Shown: positions 26,696 to 35,765, counted from the stretch's first letter. The stretch: 56,000 nt of DNA from an uncultured Mediterraneibacter sp. (GCA_944377745.1 CALWFV010000019.1:1-56000); one strand, 5' to 3'. Notes: generated by a model not told the origin, from the sequence alone. Numbers and translations: made by a program.

Positions 26696-27460
26696 ATGCC
26701 TTATTCTATCATGCTCGACGCCGGACACGGCGGGAGGGATCCCGGAGCAGTATACAATGGACGGCAGGAGAAAGACGACGCTCTTGCCCTTACTCTCGCG
26801 GTCGGCGAAATCCTCCAAGAACGAGGGGTTGATGTACTCTACACCCGCACTACCGACATCTATGAGTCTCCCTATCAGAAAGCAATGGAGGCAAATGCCG
26901 CGGGTGTTGATTTCTTCATTTCGATCCACCGCAACTCCTATCCCACAGACAACGCTGTGTCCGGAGTGGAATCTCTGGTCTATGACCTGTCCGGGATCAA
27001 GCTGGAGATGGCGGAAAACATCAATGATCAGCTGGAATCCATCGGCTTCGTAAATCTCGGCGTCAAGGAACGCCCCGGGCTTGTCGTCCTGCGGCGCACA
27101 AAGATGCCTGCAGTCCTCGTGGAAGTGGGCTTTATCAATTCTGATACGGACAATCAGCTCTTTGATGATAATTTCGATGATATCGCCCTGGCGATCGCGG
27201 AAGGGATCCTTGAGACTCTGGGACAGAGCAGCGGCCCGGATTCCTCCGGTTATACTGTTCAGGTCGGTTCATACCGGAATCCCGCTAACGCGGACCGGCT
27301 TGTAAACGAACTGAAGGAGCAGGACTTTCCTGCTGAGATCGCGGAAGGGGATGGATTCTTCCGGGTCATGGTCGGAGCATTCTCCACGCTGGAAGAAGCG
27401 GTCGAGATGGAACGGCGGCTGAGGCGCGCGGGGTATCAGACGCTGGTGGTGAGTAGGTAA
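26696..27460 (+). CDS. N-acetylmuramoyl-L-alanine amidase with SPOR domain
   Basis: 254 aa. Amidase_3 domain (1-178): zinc ligands His11 (DAGHGG), Glu25 and His78 (SIHRN), catalytic Glu143 (VEVGFI). A SPOR peptidoglycan-binding repeat covers about 184-254 (YTVQVGSYRNPANADRLV). There is no signal peptide, as in the mother-cell amidase CwlC of Bacillus, which acts after mother-cell lysis; that parallel, plus spoIIR in the window, makes a late-sporulation role plausible but unproven. Start follows GGAAAGGA. Confidence 0.9.
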   Translation: MPYSIMLDAGHGGRDPGAVYNGRQEKDDALALTLAVGEILQERGVDVLYTRTTDIYESPYQKAMEANAAGVDFFISIHRNSYPTDNAVSGVESLVYDLSGIKLEMAENINDQLESIGFVNLGVKERPGLVVLRRTKMPAVLVEVGFINSDTDNQLFDDNFDDIALAIAEGILETLGQSSGPDSSGYTVQVGSYRNPANADRLVNELKEQDFPAEIAEGDGFFRVMVGAFSTLEEAVEMERRLRRAGYQTLVVSR

Positions 27461-27682
27461 GAGGCGCGGGCGTCCGCACTATGATCGGCTTCGTCCGTCT
27501 GTTCCTGCGCAAGCTCGATTCCGCGCTTCGGTCCGTTGAAGATACTTTTCACTTCGTTCAAAGTATCTGCTTTCGCACTAGGCTCGAAAAAACCTCGCCA
27601 AGGGCTCAATGCGTCGCTCGCGGGCGTCCGCCCTATGCGAGAAAGAAGAGATCAGACTGTTATACGAAAACCGAGCGCACTC
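27461..27682. repeat. Hairpin-rich noncoding region with direct repeats
   Basis: CGCGGGCGTCCGC(A/C)CTATG occurs at 27465-27483 and 27619-27637. A long inverted repeat GATACTTT/AAAGTATC closes a loop at 27541-27567. AGCTCGATTCCGCG (27512-27525) is identical to a segment of the 8.9-kb tandem repeat (8967-8980). No ribosome site supports the short frames across it. It fills the gap between the amidase and ilvE. Confidence 0.65.
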
Positions 27683-27711
27683 TTGATTTTTTTTAAGGAT
27701 AGTATTATAAT
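27683..27711 (+). promoter_or_regulatory. ilvE promoter
   Basis: TTGATT, 17-bp spacer, TATAAT, giving a leader of about 45 nt; too short for a T-box or riboswitch. Confidence 0.75.
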
Positions 27712-27764
27712 GGCGGAGTAAATAGTAGACGGGTTGCTTTTTGCAGAGGAATGGAGGATATACA

Positions 27765-28790
27765 ATGGAGAAGAAAAACATTGACTGGGCTAACCTGGGT
27801 TTTGGATATCTGCCCACAGACAAGCGATATGTATCAAATTATAAAGACGGAAAATGGGATGAGGGTGCTCTGATCGATGATCCGAACATCACAATGAACG
27901 AGTGCGCCGGCGTACTGCAGTATGCACAGACGGTATTCGAGGGAATGAAAGCTTACACTACGGAAGACGGACGCATCGTAACTTTCCGCCCGGACCTGAA
28001 TGCATCCCGTATGGTGGATTCTGCAAAGCGTCTTGAGATGCCGGTATTCCCGGAGGACCGTTTTGTTGACGCTGTTGTTCAGACTGTCAAAGCGAATGCA
28101 GCATATGTTCCGCCTTACGGATCAGGCGCGACATTATATATCAGACCGTATATGTTCGGAATCAATCCGGTCATCGGTGTAAAACCTGCTGACGAATATC
28201 AGTTCCGCGTATTCACAACACCGGTTGGACCGTACTTCAAGGGCGGCGTAAAACCGATCACTATCTGTGTTTCTGATTTTGACCGTGCTGCTCCACGCGG
28301 AACCGGACATATCAAAGCCGGACTGAACTATGCCATGAGTCTCCACGCAATCGTAACAGCTCATGCGAATGGATTTGACGAGAACATGTATCTGGATTCC
28401 GCTACAAGAACAAAGGTAGAGGAGACCGGCGGAGCGAACTTCCTTTTCGTCACAAAGGACAACAAGATTGTAACTCCCCATTCCACAACGATCCTTCCGT
28501 CCATCACAAGAAGATCTCTGATGTACGTTGCAGAGCATTATCTCGGACTGGAAGTAGAAGAGAGAGACGTATACTTTGATGAAGTGAAGGATTTCGCAGA
28601 GTGTGGCCTCTGCGGAACCGCTGCTGTCATCTCTCCTGTTGGAAAAGTGGTAGATCACGGAAAAGAGATCTGCTTCCCGAGCGGTATGGAAAAGATGGGA
28701 CCGACGATCCAGAAACTGTATGATACTCTGACAGGCATCCAGATGGGTCATATCGAAGCTCCGGAAGGATGGCTCAAAGTGATCGAGTAA
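27765..28790 (+). CDS. ilvE: Branched-chain amino acid aminotransferase
   Basis: 341 aa, fold-type IV PLP enzyme of the eukaryote-like BCAT group: VFEGMKAY, FRPDLNASRM, LYIRPYMFG, the likely PLP Lys in GTGHIKAGLNYAMS, and EETGGANFLFV. It moves amino groups between Leu/Ile/Val and glutamate. The ATG at 27765 was chosen because GGAGG is just upstream; an earlier in-frame start lies before that site. Monocistronic, with a strong terminator. Confidence 0.95.
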   Translation: MEKKNIDWANLGFGYLPTDKRYVSNYKDGKWDEGALIDDPNITMNECAGVLQYAQTVFEGMKAYTTEDGRIVTFRPDLNASRMVDSAKRLEMPVFPEDRFVDAVVQTVKANAAYVPPYGSGATLYIRPYMFGINPVIGVKPADEYQFRVFTTPVGPYFKGGVKPITICVSDFDRAAPRGTGHIKAGLNYAMSLHAIVTAHANGFDENMYLDSATRTKVEETGGANFLFVTKDNKIVTPHSTTILPSITRRSLMYVAEHYLGLEVEERDVYFDEVKDFAECGLCGTAAVISPVGKVVDHGKEICFPSGMEKMGPTIQKLYDTLTGIQMGHIEAPEGWLKVIE

Positions 28791-28835
28791 TTCCTCTTCG
28801 AAAGTTTTCAGTTTTTTCTGAAATATAACCACTAT

Positions 28836-28889
28836 AAAAACATCCCGACATCATTGGAGTCTCCTCCGTGTGATGCCGGGATGTTTTTC
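28836..28889 (+). terminator. ilvE terminator
   Basis: AAACATCCCG...CATCA arm pairs with TGATG.CGGGATGTTT, then Ts. Confidence 0.9.
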
Positions 28890-28892
28890 AGG

Positions 28893-28955
28893 ATGTGCGC
28901 CCGCCGGGCGCACTGAAAATCCGGCGTCGGATGTTCTCTGACGCCGGATCATTTT
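28893..28955. terminator. Two further hairpins between convergent ilvE and glmM
   Basis: GTGCGCCCG/CGGGCGCAC palindrome at about 28895-28913, then ATCCGGCGTC/GACGCCGGAT (28919-28928 with 28940-28949) followed by a T-run on the plus strand. It probably ends transcription from both sides. Confidence 0.75.
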
Positions 28956-28981
28956 TTCTCTGATCAGTTTCCCACTGTATT

Positions 28982-30325
28982 CTACTCTGTCAGGCCCTGT
29001 GCCTCAATCACTTCGAGCACACTGTCCACGTATTTCTCGCAGATCTCATCAGAAGCCGCTTCCACCATAACGCGGATCACCGGCTCTGTACCGCTCTCAC
29101 GGACAAGGATACGTCCGTCGCTTCCCAGTGCGTCCGCAGCTTTCTGAACTACTTCCTGAACCGCCGGGTTCTCCCGCGCCGTCTTTTTATCCTTTACGCG
29201 CACATTTTTAAGAAGCTGAGGATAAATCTTCACTTCATCCGCAAGTTTTCCAAGGCTCTGTTTCTTCTCCAGGATAACCTCCATCACCATAAGGGATGTA
29301 AGGATCCCGTCGCCGGTCCTTGCATGTTTGCTGAAGATGATATGTCCGGACTGCTCTCCCCCGAGGACATATCCGTTCTTCATCATATTTTCATAGACGT
29401 ACTTATCGCCCACTGCGGTCTGCTCATATTTCATGCCGATCTTGTCGCACGCCTTGTACAGTCCCAGGTTAGACATGATCGTGGTCACGATCGTGTTGTC
29501 CTTGAGTCTTCCCTGCTCCATCAGATATTTCCCGCAAACATACATAATGCGGTCGCCATCCACTACGTTTCCGTTCTCGTCTATGGCGATGCATCTGTCC
29601 GCGTCGCCGTCATATGCAAATCCCACATCCAGTTTCTTCTCTTTGACAAACTCCTGAAGGACTTCAATATGTGTGGAACCGCAGTTTGTATTGATATTGG
29701 TTCCGTCAGGTTCATTGTTAATGACATATGTCCTTGCTCCAAGCGCGTCAAACACGCTCTTTGCGATCGTAAAGGCACTGCCGTTTGCGCAGTCCAGTCC
29801 GATCCGCATATCCTTGAAGGATCTGGTCGCAAGTGAGATCAGATGTCCAATATAGCGATTTCTTCCCGCCGCATAGTCGATGGTCCGTCCGATATTTTCT
29901 TTCGTGGCAAGAGGAAGCTCTCCGATCTCCCCGTCAATATACGCTTCGATCTTTTCCTCTACTTCCGCCTCCATCTTATGCCCCGCACTGTTGATCACCT
30001 TGATCCCGTTGTCGTAGAAGGGGTTATGGCTTGCGGAGATCATAAGGCCGCAGTCAAAATCCTCTGTTCTTACCACATAGGATACGCTCGGAGTGGTCGT
30101 CACGTGAAGAAGATAAGCATCTGCCCCGGAAGCTGTGATTCCCGCCGCCAGCGCGTACTCAAACATATAACTGCTCCTTCTTGTATCTTTTCCGATCACT
30201 ACCCGTGCTTTGTGATCCTGTCCAAAATACCAGCCCAGATAACGTCCTACTTTAAATGCATGCTCCACGGTCAGTACAACATTTGCCTCGCCGCGAAAAC
30301 CGTCAGTCCCAAAATATTTTCCCAT
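28982..30325 (-). CDS. glmM: Phosphoglucosamine mutase GlmM
   Basis: 447 aa. Begins MGKYFGTDGFRGEANV. Active-site Ser in ISASHNPFYDNGIK, metal loop AYDGDADRC, substrate motif GGEQSGHIIF, and phosphate-binding RESGTEPVIRVM. It converts glucosamine-6-P to glucosamine-1-P for UDP-GlcNAc and peptidoglycan. AAAGGGGAAG precedes the ATG. The upstream gap to the divergent HAD gene has an ACAGG...CCTGT hairpin near 30370-30390. Confidence 0.96.
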   Translation of the reverse strand: MGKYFGTDGFRGEANVVLTVEHAFKVGRYLGWYFGQDHKARVVIGKDTRRSSYMFEYALAAGITASGADAYLLHVTTTPSVSYVVRTEDFDCGLMISASHNPFYDNGIKVINSAGHKMEAEVEEKIEAYIDGEIGELPLATKENIGRTIDYAAGRNRYIGHLISLATRSFKDMRIGLDCANGSAFTIAKSVFDALGARTYVINNEPDGTNINTNCGSTHIEVLQEFVKEKKLDVGFAYDGDADRCIAIDENGNVVDGDRIMYVCGKYLMEQGRLKDNTIVTTIMSNLGLYKACDKIGMKYEQTAVGDKYVYENMMKNGYVLGGEQSGHIIFSKHARTGDGILTSLMVMEVILEKKQSLGKLADEVKIYPQLLKNVRVKDKKTARENPAVQEVVQKAADALGSDGRILVRESGTEPVIRVMVEAASDEICEKYVDSVLEVIEAQGLTE

Positions 30326-30601
30326 GTCTGACTTCCCCTTTATTTTTACTTTATAAGTCTATGCGCCAAAACAGGTTATAACCCCCTGTACAGCACACTT
30401 TTCATTATATTACTATTACAGAATAGTTACAAGTATTTCTTTTCTGTTAATTCAGAGAGTAACAATTCTGTTAAAATCAAAATTTCAAAGTTCCTGTTTT
30501 CTCCGGACCGCTTTTACGCTATACTAGATGTGGATCCGCATTCCAGCTGATACCGATATATCAAATTGATATTTCCATACAGATTTTTACGGAGGTTTCC
30601 T

Positions 30602-31396
30602 ATGATAAAACTGATTGCAAGTGACCTGGACGGCACACTGCTCCAGAACGGGGCGCAGGAACTTACTCCCCGCGCCATACAGCTAATACATGAACTTACC
30701 CGGAAAGGGATCCGTTTTGTCGCGGCAAGCGGACGTCAGTACGACAACGAACGGCGCGTTTTCGATGCCATCAAAGATGAGATTTCCTACATAGCTGAGA
30801 ACGGTTCTATCTGCATCGACAACGGAAAGGTCATATTCCGGGGTATCATAGAAGATGATCTCGCGTTTCGAATCATCCGCGAGATCAAAAAAGAGGCAAA
30901 CTTCGATATTGTCGTCTCCCGCGAGGACACCTGCCTTATCGAGAAGAATAACCCGGATTTTGTGAACCACATCGTAAATGTGATGCACAACACGACCGAG
31001 ATCGTGGATGATATCACAAAGATACACGGTCCTATCCTCAAGATCGCCGTCGCAAACATGAAGGACGGTCCTCATATCATAGACAAATATCTGAAACATC
31101 TTCAGGATATGTTCGGTTCCGAGATCAAAGTCGTGACCTCGGGAAATATCTGGATTGATTTCATCGCCCCCGGCACGAATAAAGGGACCGCGCTTGAGCA
31201 CCTTCTTAAACTGTTCAGTATCCGTCCGGAAGAATGCATTGCTTTCGGAGATCAGTACAACGACGTGGAAATGCTGGAACTGGTCGGCAGGAGCTATGCC
31301 ATGTCCAACGCAGCGCCGGGCATCTCCTACCACGCGGACTATGTGACGGATTCCGTGGAAGATGTGCTGGAGGATCTTCTGGCAGGGCTGGACTGA
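30602..31396 (+). CDS. Cof-type HAD-IIB hydrolase
   Basis: 264 aa. HAD motif I DLDGTLL (about 8-14), motif II AASGRQ, the C2-type cap between, and motif IV GDQYNDVEML. A sugar-phosphate or other small-phosphate phosphatase is likely. The ATG at 30602 was chosen because GGAGGT lies 6 bp upstream and the HAD core starts at once. A TTTTCT-17 bp-TATACT promoter candidate is at 30497-30525. Substrate unknown. Confidence 0.9.
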   Translation: MIKLIASDLDGTLLQNGAQELTPRAIQLIHELTRKGIRFVAASGRQYDNERRVFDAIKDEISYIAENGSICIDNGKVIFRGIIEDDLAFRIIREIKKEANFDIVVSREDTCLIEKNNPDFVNHIVNVMHNTTEIVDDITKIHGPILKIAVANMKDGPHIIDKYLKHLQDMFGSEIKVVTSGNIWIDFIAPGTNKGTALEHLLKLFSIRPEECIAFGDQYNDVEMLELVGRSYAMSNAAPGISYHADYVTDSVEDVLEDLLAGLD

Positions 31397-31402
31397 GATC
31401 TC

Positions 31403-32104
31403 TTATTTTAATTCCACCACTGCATAGGGCTTTCCATCCCCATCGCACAGTTCCACTACGGTACGCTCTGACTCCTGTGCCACTTTCGGATAGATTGTAT
31501 CTCCCAGCACTGCTGATTTTTTATAATCCACCCGGAGCTGTCTCACCTTCATTTCCCCGGGCAGCACTTCCAGCGCCATCTGCACGTACTGGCAGTTATT
31601 CACATGTTCATTCGTGTCGATATGGTATTTTCGCACCGGGAAGGATTCCATTTCCGCGCACTGCTCCGGCATCAGGATCTTGCGTCCCTCGTAAGGCATG
31701 TCCAGCGGCTCTTCTGTCCCGTATGGACGGATATGTTCTTCTGACGGACGCGCCGGGCGTCCTTTTTCCAGATCCATAAACACCCAGATGGAATTCGCAC
31801 AGGCGATCCGCGCTCCCTGTGCGTCTTTCATATAGAAATTTCTGTTCCCGTAGAGCCCTTTAAACTCAGTGGCAAACGTTCCTGTTGTTATCTTCTCTCC
31901 GAGGTCCGGATACCGGTCTACGATCACCTGCCAGTAGGACAGGATCCACGCCTTTTTCTCTGCTTTGAGCCGCTCCATTCCCAGACCGGCCTCCTCGGAA
32001 TGAAAGGTGCTGCAGTCCTGGAAATAATTTATAAGGGCCGGCAGTGTCATCTTCCCGGTATGATCTATCTCGCTGTACCTTACTCTTCCTTCAAACTCAT
32101 ACAT
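31403..32104 (-). CDS. Acyl-ACP thioesterase
   Basis: 233 aa, double hot-dog acyl-ACP thioesterase (FatA-like): VRYSEIDHTGKMTLPALINYFQDCST, SYWQVIVDRYP, TFATEFKGLYGNRNFYM, and a second repeat with RKYHIDTNEHVNNCQYVQMALE. It releases fatty acids from acyl carrier protein in the cytoplasm; chain-length preference cannot be read. It is 18 bp downstream of the CDF gene and likely cotranscribed; the functional link is unclear. Confidence 0.9.
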   Translation of the reverse strand: MYEFEGRVRYSEIDHTGKMTLPALINYFQDCSTFHSEEAGLGMERLKAEKKAWILSYWQVIVDRYPDLGEKITTGTFATEFKGLYGNRNFYMKDAQGARIACANSIWVFMDLEKGRPARPSEEHIRPYGTEEPLDMPYEGRKILMPEQCAEMESFPVRKYHIDTNEHVNNCQYVQMALEVLPGEMKVRQLRVDYKKSAVLGDTIYPKVAQESERTVVELCDGDGKPYAVVELK

Positions 32105-32122
32105 TTCCGTTTCCTTCTTTCG

Positions 32123-33307
32123 CTATTCTTCTGCTTTCGCAACATAATTGTAGTCTACGGTGATCACACATTCATATCTGCTGTCAACCTGCCTGAGGCG
32201 CTCCTCCAGCCTGACAGGCAGTTCCTTTCTCGTCTCCTCATCATAATCAAGCGGAACGACCATGTCAAAGATCAGTTTGATCTGATCCTCTCCCTGGACC
32301 ACACGAAAATCATGGATGCTGCACGCCGGATCCATTTCCTTCAGAATTTCCTGTACTTTTTCACGGATCTTAAGCACTTTTTCATCCTTCATTTCCACCG
32401 GGTCCATATGGATCACAAGGAACAGGCCCAGTTTTTTCCCCGCCTCTCTCTCGATCCGGTCAATGATCTCATGGGACTTCTCGATATCTACGTCATTGGG
32501 TACCTCCGCATGGATCGATGCCATACTCCGTCCCGGCCCGTAGTTATGTACAATCAGATCATGAGTCCCCTCGATCCCGTCATAGCTCTCCACAAACTTC
32601 TTGATCTTCTCGTAAACCTCGGGATCAATGGCCTCTCCGATCAAAGGCTCCAGCGTATCTTTCGCGATCCCGATGCCGGCCCACATGACGACGAGTGCAA
32701 CGCCCACACCGACAACACCGTCAATATTGATCCCGGTCAGGCCGAAAAACACCAGAGACAGGATCGTTGCGCCGGTGGTGATCACATCACCCATTGAATC
32801 CGCAAAGACCGCTTTCATGACTTTGGAATCTATTTTTTCTCCCAACTTTCTGTTAAACAGCCCCAGCCAGAGTTTCACCGCGATGGACAAAAGCAGGATC
32901 ACAACAGAAACCAGACTGAATGTCATCGCCTCCGGCGTCCGGATCTTTCCCACCGAGTCTTTCAGAAACGTAAATCCCACTTCGATCACGAGAAAAGACA
33001 CTACCAGGGCCGCGATGTATTCCATCCTGCCGTGTCCGAAAGGATGATCCGCATCCGCCGGTTTCTCCGCCATCTTCACTCCCACAAATCCGATGATCGA
33101 GGAACCTGCGTCCGACAGGTTGTTAAACGCGTCCGCAGTGACGGAAACGCTATGCAGGACAAGTCCTACGGCAAATTTCACCGCAAACAGAAAAACATTG
33201 CAGAAGATGCCCACGAAACTGGCGAGCACTCCATACGCCGTTCTCACAGACACCTTCTCCACGTCTTCATAATCTTTTATAAAATGTCTCACTAAAAATT
33301 CTGTCAT
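32123..33307 (-). CDS. Cation diffusion facilitator transporter
   Basis: 394 aa. Six membrane helices in the first ~215 residues, then a cytoplasmic ferredoxin-like domain. Metal site residues read DAFNNLSDAGSS in TM2 and ADSMGDVITT in TM5: NxxxD/DxxxD rather than the HxxxD pairs of zinc CDFs, which favours manganese (MntE-like) or iron export. HPFGHGRMEY is the usual loop. The C-terminal domain is unusually long (about 175 aa). Starts 3 bp after spoIIR. Ion specificity is inference. Confidence 0.9.
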   Translation of the reverse strand: MTEFLVRHFIKDYEDVEKVSVRTAYGVLASFVGIFCNVFLFAVKFAVGLVLHSVSVTADAFNNLSDAGSSIIGFVGVKMAEKPADADHPFGHGRMEYIAALVVSFLVIEVGFTFLKDSVGKIRTPEAMTFSLVSVVILLLSIAVKLWLGLFNRKLGEKIDSKVMKAVFADSMGDVITTGATILSLVFFGLTGINIDGVVGVGVALVVMWAGIGIAKDTLEPLIGEAIDPEVYEKIKKFVESYDGIEGTHDLIVHNYGPGRSMASIHAEVPNDVDIEKSHEIIDRIEREAGKKLGLFLVIHMDPVEMKDEKVLKIREKVQEILKEMDPACSIHDFRVVQGEDQIKLIFDMVVPLDYDEETRKELPVRLEERLRQVDSRYECVITVDYNYVAKAEE

Positions 33308-33310
33308 TTT

Positions 33311-33952
33311 TTATTTTCCTTTCCAGAAATACCAGCTTATCTTAAAATCAGAATTCGCTGTCACGCCGGAATATTCCTCTTCTGTCAGTACAGCTTTTAT
33401 CTTTTGGCGGTTTCCGTCCTGATCCACCACATTGACCGCGTCGCCAAAGCAGAGACCCGGATACAGAACGCCCCACCAGTTGCAGCCTTCCGCGGCGCCG
33501 ATCTCCACCCGGAGAGCCCGGTAGTTCCCCGCAGGGAAAAAGAGCTCTCCGAATGTCCTGTCAGAAAACCAGCAGGTTGTCACCGCCGCGTTCACAGGAT
33601 CGTCCGAGCCGGCTTCCCGCAGCACATCTGTCCCGGTCGTCTCGATCTCGTCAGTATGCTTCCGGACCCAGTCTTCCGTCTCTCCTAAGGACAGTCCTTC
33701 CGGCATCTCACGGATGAAATATTCCTCTACCGCATCCCTTACCTTCAGTTTCAATTCCTGGTCCTCTTTGCTGTCGCTGTTGGCGATCACGTGGAACCGC
33801 AGGATCTCATCCGCAAGCTCGCGCTGCATCCTCGCCTCGGCCGCAGCGCCAGTACGCCAGAACACAAGTCCTGTCACTATGACTGCAAGAAGCAGCGAGA
33901 GGATAAAAATAATCCGGTTTTTATATTTGTCATTATTGTATGCCTGCTTCAT
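33311..33952 (-). CDS. spoIIR: Stage II sporulation protein R
   Basis: 213 aa. An N-terminal membrane/signal segment (about 12-34) is followed by RFHVIANSDSKEDQELKLKVRD, CWFSDRTFGELFFPAGNYRALRVEIG and GCNWWGVLYPGLCF, the SpoIIR signature. In Bacillus it is secreted from the forespore and triggers SpoIIGA processing of pro-sigma-E. The ATG at 33952 has GGAGG 8 bp upstream; an earlier ATG overlaps that site. Strong evidence for endospore formation by this lineage. Confidence 0.95.
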   Translation of the reverse strand: MKQAYNNDKYKNRIIFILSLLLAVIVTGLVFWRTGAAAEARMQRELADEILRFHVIANSDSKEDQELKLKVRDAVEEYFIREMPEGLSLGETEDWVRKHTDEIETTGTDVLREAGSDDPVNAAVTTCWFSDRTFGELFFPAGNYRALRVEIGAAEGCNWWGVLYPGLCFGDAVNVVDQDGNRQKIKAVLTEEEYSGVTANSDFKISWYFWKGK

Positions 33953-34045
33953 ATGTATTTCCTCCATATTCCATAAATTTCCTGAATCTTATATGGAGTA
34001 TGGACAGAAATAGATTGTTTATTCCGAAAATTCTGAATTTATTAC

Positions 34046-34112
34046 TTCATGGGTGCCGTGTACTTTCTCAAAAGTGCCAAGCACTTTTGAGAAAGTACAC
34101 GGCACCCATGAA
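34046..34112. repeat. Perfect 32-bp palindrome (3-nt spacer)
   Basis: Left arm 34046-34077, spacer CAA, right arm 34081-34112, no mismatch. Contains GGGTGCCGTGTAC and CTCAAAAGTGC. It lies between the gntR stop and spoIIR. It has no T-run on the exit side of either strand, so it is not a standard terminator. Confidence 0.95.
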
Positions 34113-34122
34113 AAAAGATCAA

Positions 34123-34797
34123 CTACTCCTTCTGCCGCAATGTCCCCACCACGGTATCCACCTGGTTATTGATATGCTGCCCCGTGATGCTTGTTGCTTT
34201 CTCTTTATCTCCCGCCGCAATAGCGTCGATGATCGCCTTATGCTCGGCGATGAGCTGAGGATAGCACTCTTTCTTCTTCAGGTACTCAATGCGGTAGCGG
34301 TACATCTGCTCCCGGAGGTTGTTGAGAAGCTGGATCAGCCTCCGGTTGTCAGTAGCTTCAAAGATCACGTCGTGGAATGCCACGTCTGCCTCGGCGATCT
34401 TCGTGATATCATCACTGTCCAGCACGTCACGGAAATGAAGCGCCGCAGAGCGCAGCTGCTCAAGCCCTTCCTCATCGATCCGGTCACAGGCAAGCTGCAC
34501 CGCCAGTTCCTCCAGGGCGCATCGCACTTCCAGCACGTCCCTCAGATTCTTCTCCGTGATTTCCGCAACCTCAGCGCCTTTTCTCGGGATCATGAGGACA
34601 AGCCCCTCCAGCTCCAGCTTGCGGATTGCCTCCCGGATCGGAGTCCTGCTCACTCCCAGCTTGTTTGCCAGCTGGATTTCCATCAGTCTTTCGCCCGGCT
34701 TCAGTTCCCCCCGGAGTATCGCCTGTCTCAGCGTATTGAACACAACGTCTCTCAGCGGGAGATATTCATTCATCGTAACTTCAAAATCTGTACTCAT
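34123..34797 (-). CDS. GntR-family regulator, FadR/FCD subgroup
   Basis: 224 aa. N-terminal GntR winged helix (LRQAILRGELKPGERLMEIQLANKLGVSRTPIREAIRKLE), then an all-helical FCD effector domain with metal-type His residues (DVAFHDVIF; AEHKAIIDAI). It is a ligand-responsive transcription factor, ligand unknown. The ATG at 34797 is 8 bp past the ispE stop; AGGAGG lies 13 bp upstream, somewhat far. An earlier in-frame start inside ispE was rejected. Confidence 0.9.
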   Translation of the reverse strand: MSTDFEVTMNEYLPLRDVVFNTLRQAILRGELKPGERLMEIQLANKLGVSRTPIREAIRKLELEGLVLMIPRKGAEVAEITEKNLRDVLEVRCALEELAVQLACDRIDEEGLEQLRSAALHFRDVLDSDDITKIAEADVAFHDVIFEATDNRRLIQLLNNLREQMYRYRIEYLKKKECYPQLIAEHKAIIDAIAAGDKEKATSITGQHINNQVDTVVGTLRQKE

Positions 34798-34804
34798 ATT
34801 AATA

Positions 34805-35680
34805 TTAATTCCTCCTGACACTGTGTATATTGGTGACATACACCTGTTTCGCAAGTGACCTGTCTCTTATGTTTTTCTGAGCCGTCTTTGCCGCCGCCCG
34901 GCTCTCAAACAGCCCGAACACCGTCGGCCCGCTCCCGCTCATCATGGCGCCCAGCGCTCCGGCGTCAAGCATCGCCTTTTTGATCTCATCGATGACCGGA
35001 TGCATGGGGATCGTAACGTCCTCCAGCACATTTCCCATAGAGGACGCGATCTTCCTGAGGTTCCCCGCCTTCAGCCCGTCAATGATCCCGTCGATATCGG
35101 GATGCTCTGCGATTTCTTTTGAGTCCAGTGCCTCATATACCGTTTTCGTGGAGACACTGACAGGCGGCTTTGCTATGAGCACCGCGCATTTCGGCATGGG
35201 CGGAAGTACACTCAGTTTCTCTCCAATCCCTTCCGCCAGCACGGTCCCTCTCATGATACAGTAGGGTACGTCCGCACCAAGCTTTACGCCCCACTCCTTC
35301 AGTTCCTCCGTGGAAAGATGCAGTCCGAACATGCGGTTCATCCCGAACAGCACTGCCGCCGCATTGGAACTGCCTCCCGCCAGTCCCGCCGCAACAGGGA
35401 TATGCTTGTCCAGCCGGATCCGTATCCCGTCGCTGATATCAAACTCATCGATCAGCAGTTTCGCCGCCTTATATGCAATATTATTTTCTCCCGTGGGAAG
35501 AAATCCCAGATTTGTCTCAATCCGGATCCCCGTTTCTTTCTGTTTTGTCAGCTTTACCGTATCATACAGATAGATGGACTGCATGATCATGCGCACGTCG
35601 TGATATCCGTTTTCCCTTCTTCCAAGTACATCCAGTCCCAGATTGATCTTGGCAAGCGCCTTTAATTCGACCTGATTCAT
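34805..35680 (-). CDS. ispE: 4-diphosphocytidyl-2-C-methyl-D-erythritol kinase IspE
   Basis: 291 aa, GHMP kinase: AKINLGLDVLGRRENGYHDV, ATP loop PVAAGLAGGSSNAAAVL, and C-terminal MSGSGPTVFGLF. Shows the MEP route to isoprenoid precursors, as in clostridia. It is cotranscribed with gntR downstream. The gap to the SPOCS protein (35681-35765) is short. Confidence 0.96.
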   Translation of the reverse strand: MNQVELKALAKINLGLDVLGRRENGYHDVRMIMQSIYLYDTVKLTKQKETGIRIETNLGFLPTGENNIAYKAAKLLIDEFDISDGIRIRLDKHIPVAAGLAGGSSNAAAVLFGMNRMFGLHLSTEELKEWGVKLGADVPYCIMRGTVLAEGIGEKLSVLPPMPKCAVLIAKPPVSVSTKTVYEALDSKEIAEHPDIDGIIDGLKAGNLRKIASSMGNVLEDVTIPMHPVIDEIKKAMLDAGALGAMMSGSGPTVFGLFESRAAAKTAQKNIRDRSLAKQVYVTNIHSVRRN

Positions 35681-35765
35681 CCTGTGTCCTCCAATCCGTA
35701 CAGCAGCATACAGAGCCCCTTTCCGGACTCTGTATGTCTTTACATATTGTATCTTGTATACATTA

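Noticed and set aside
27712-27764. T-box or riboswitch ahead of ilvE
   Set aside because: The leader from the predicted start is only about 45 nt with no specifier or terminator structure.
34046-34112. Terminator for gntR
   Set aside because: The T-run precedes the hairpin on the minus strand instead of following it.
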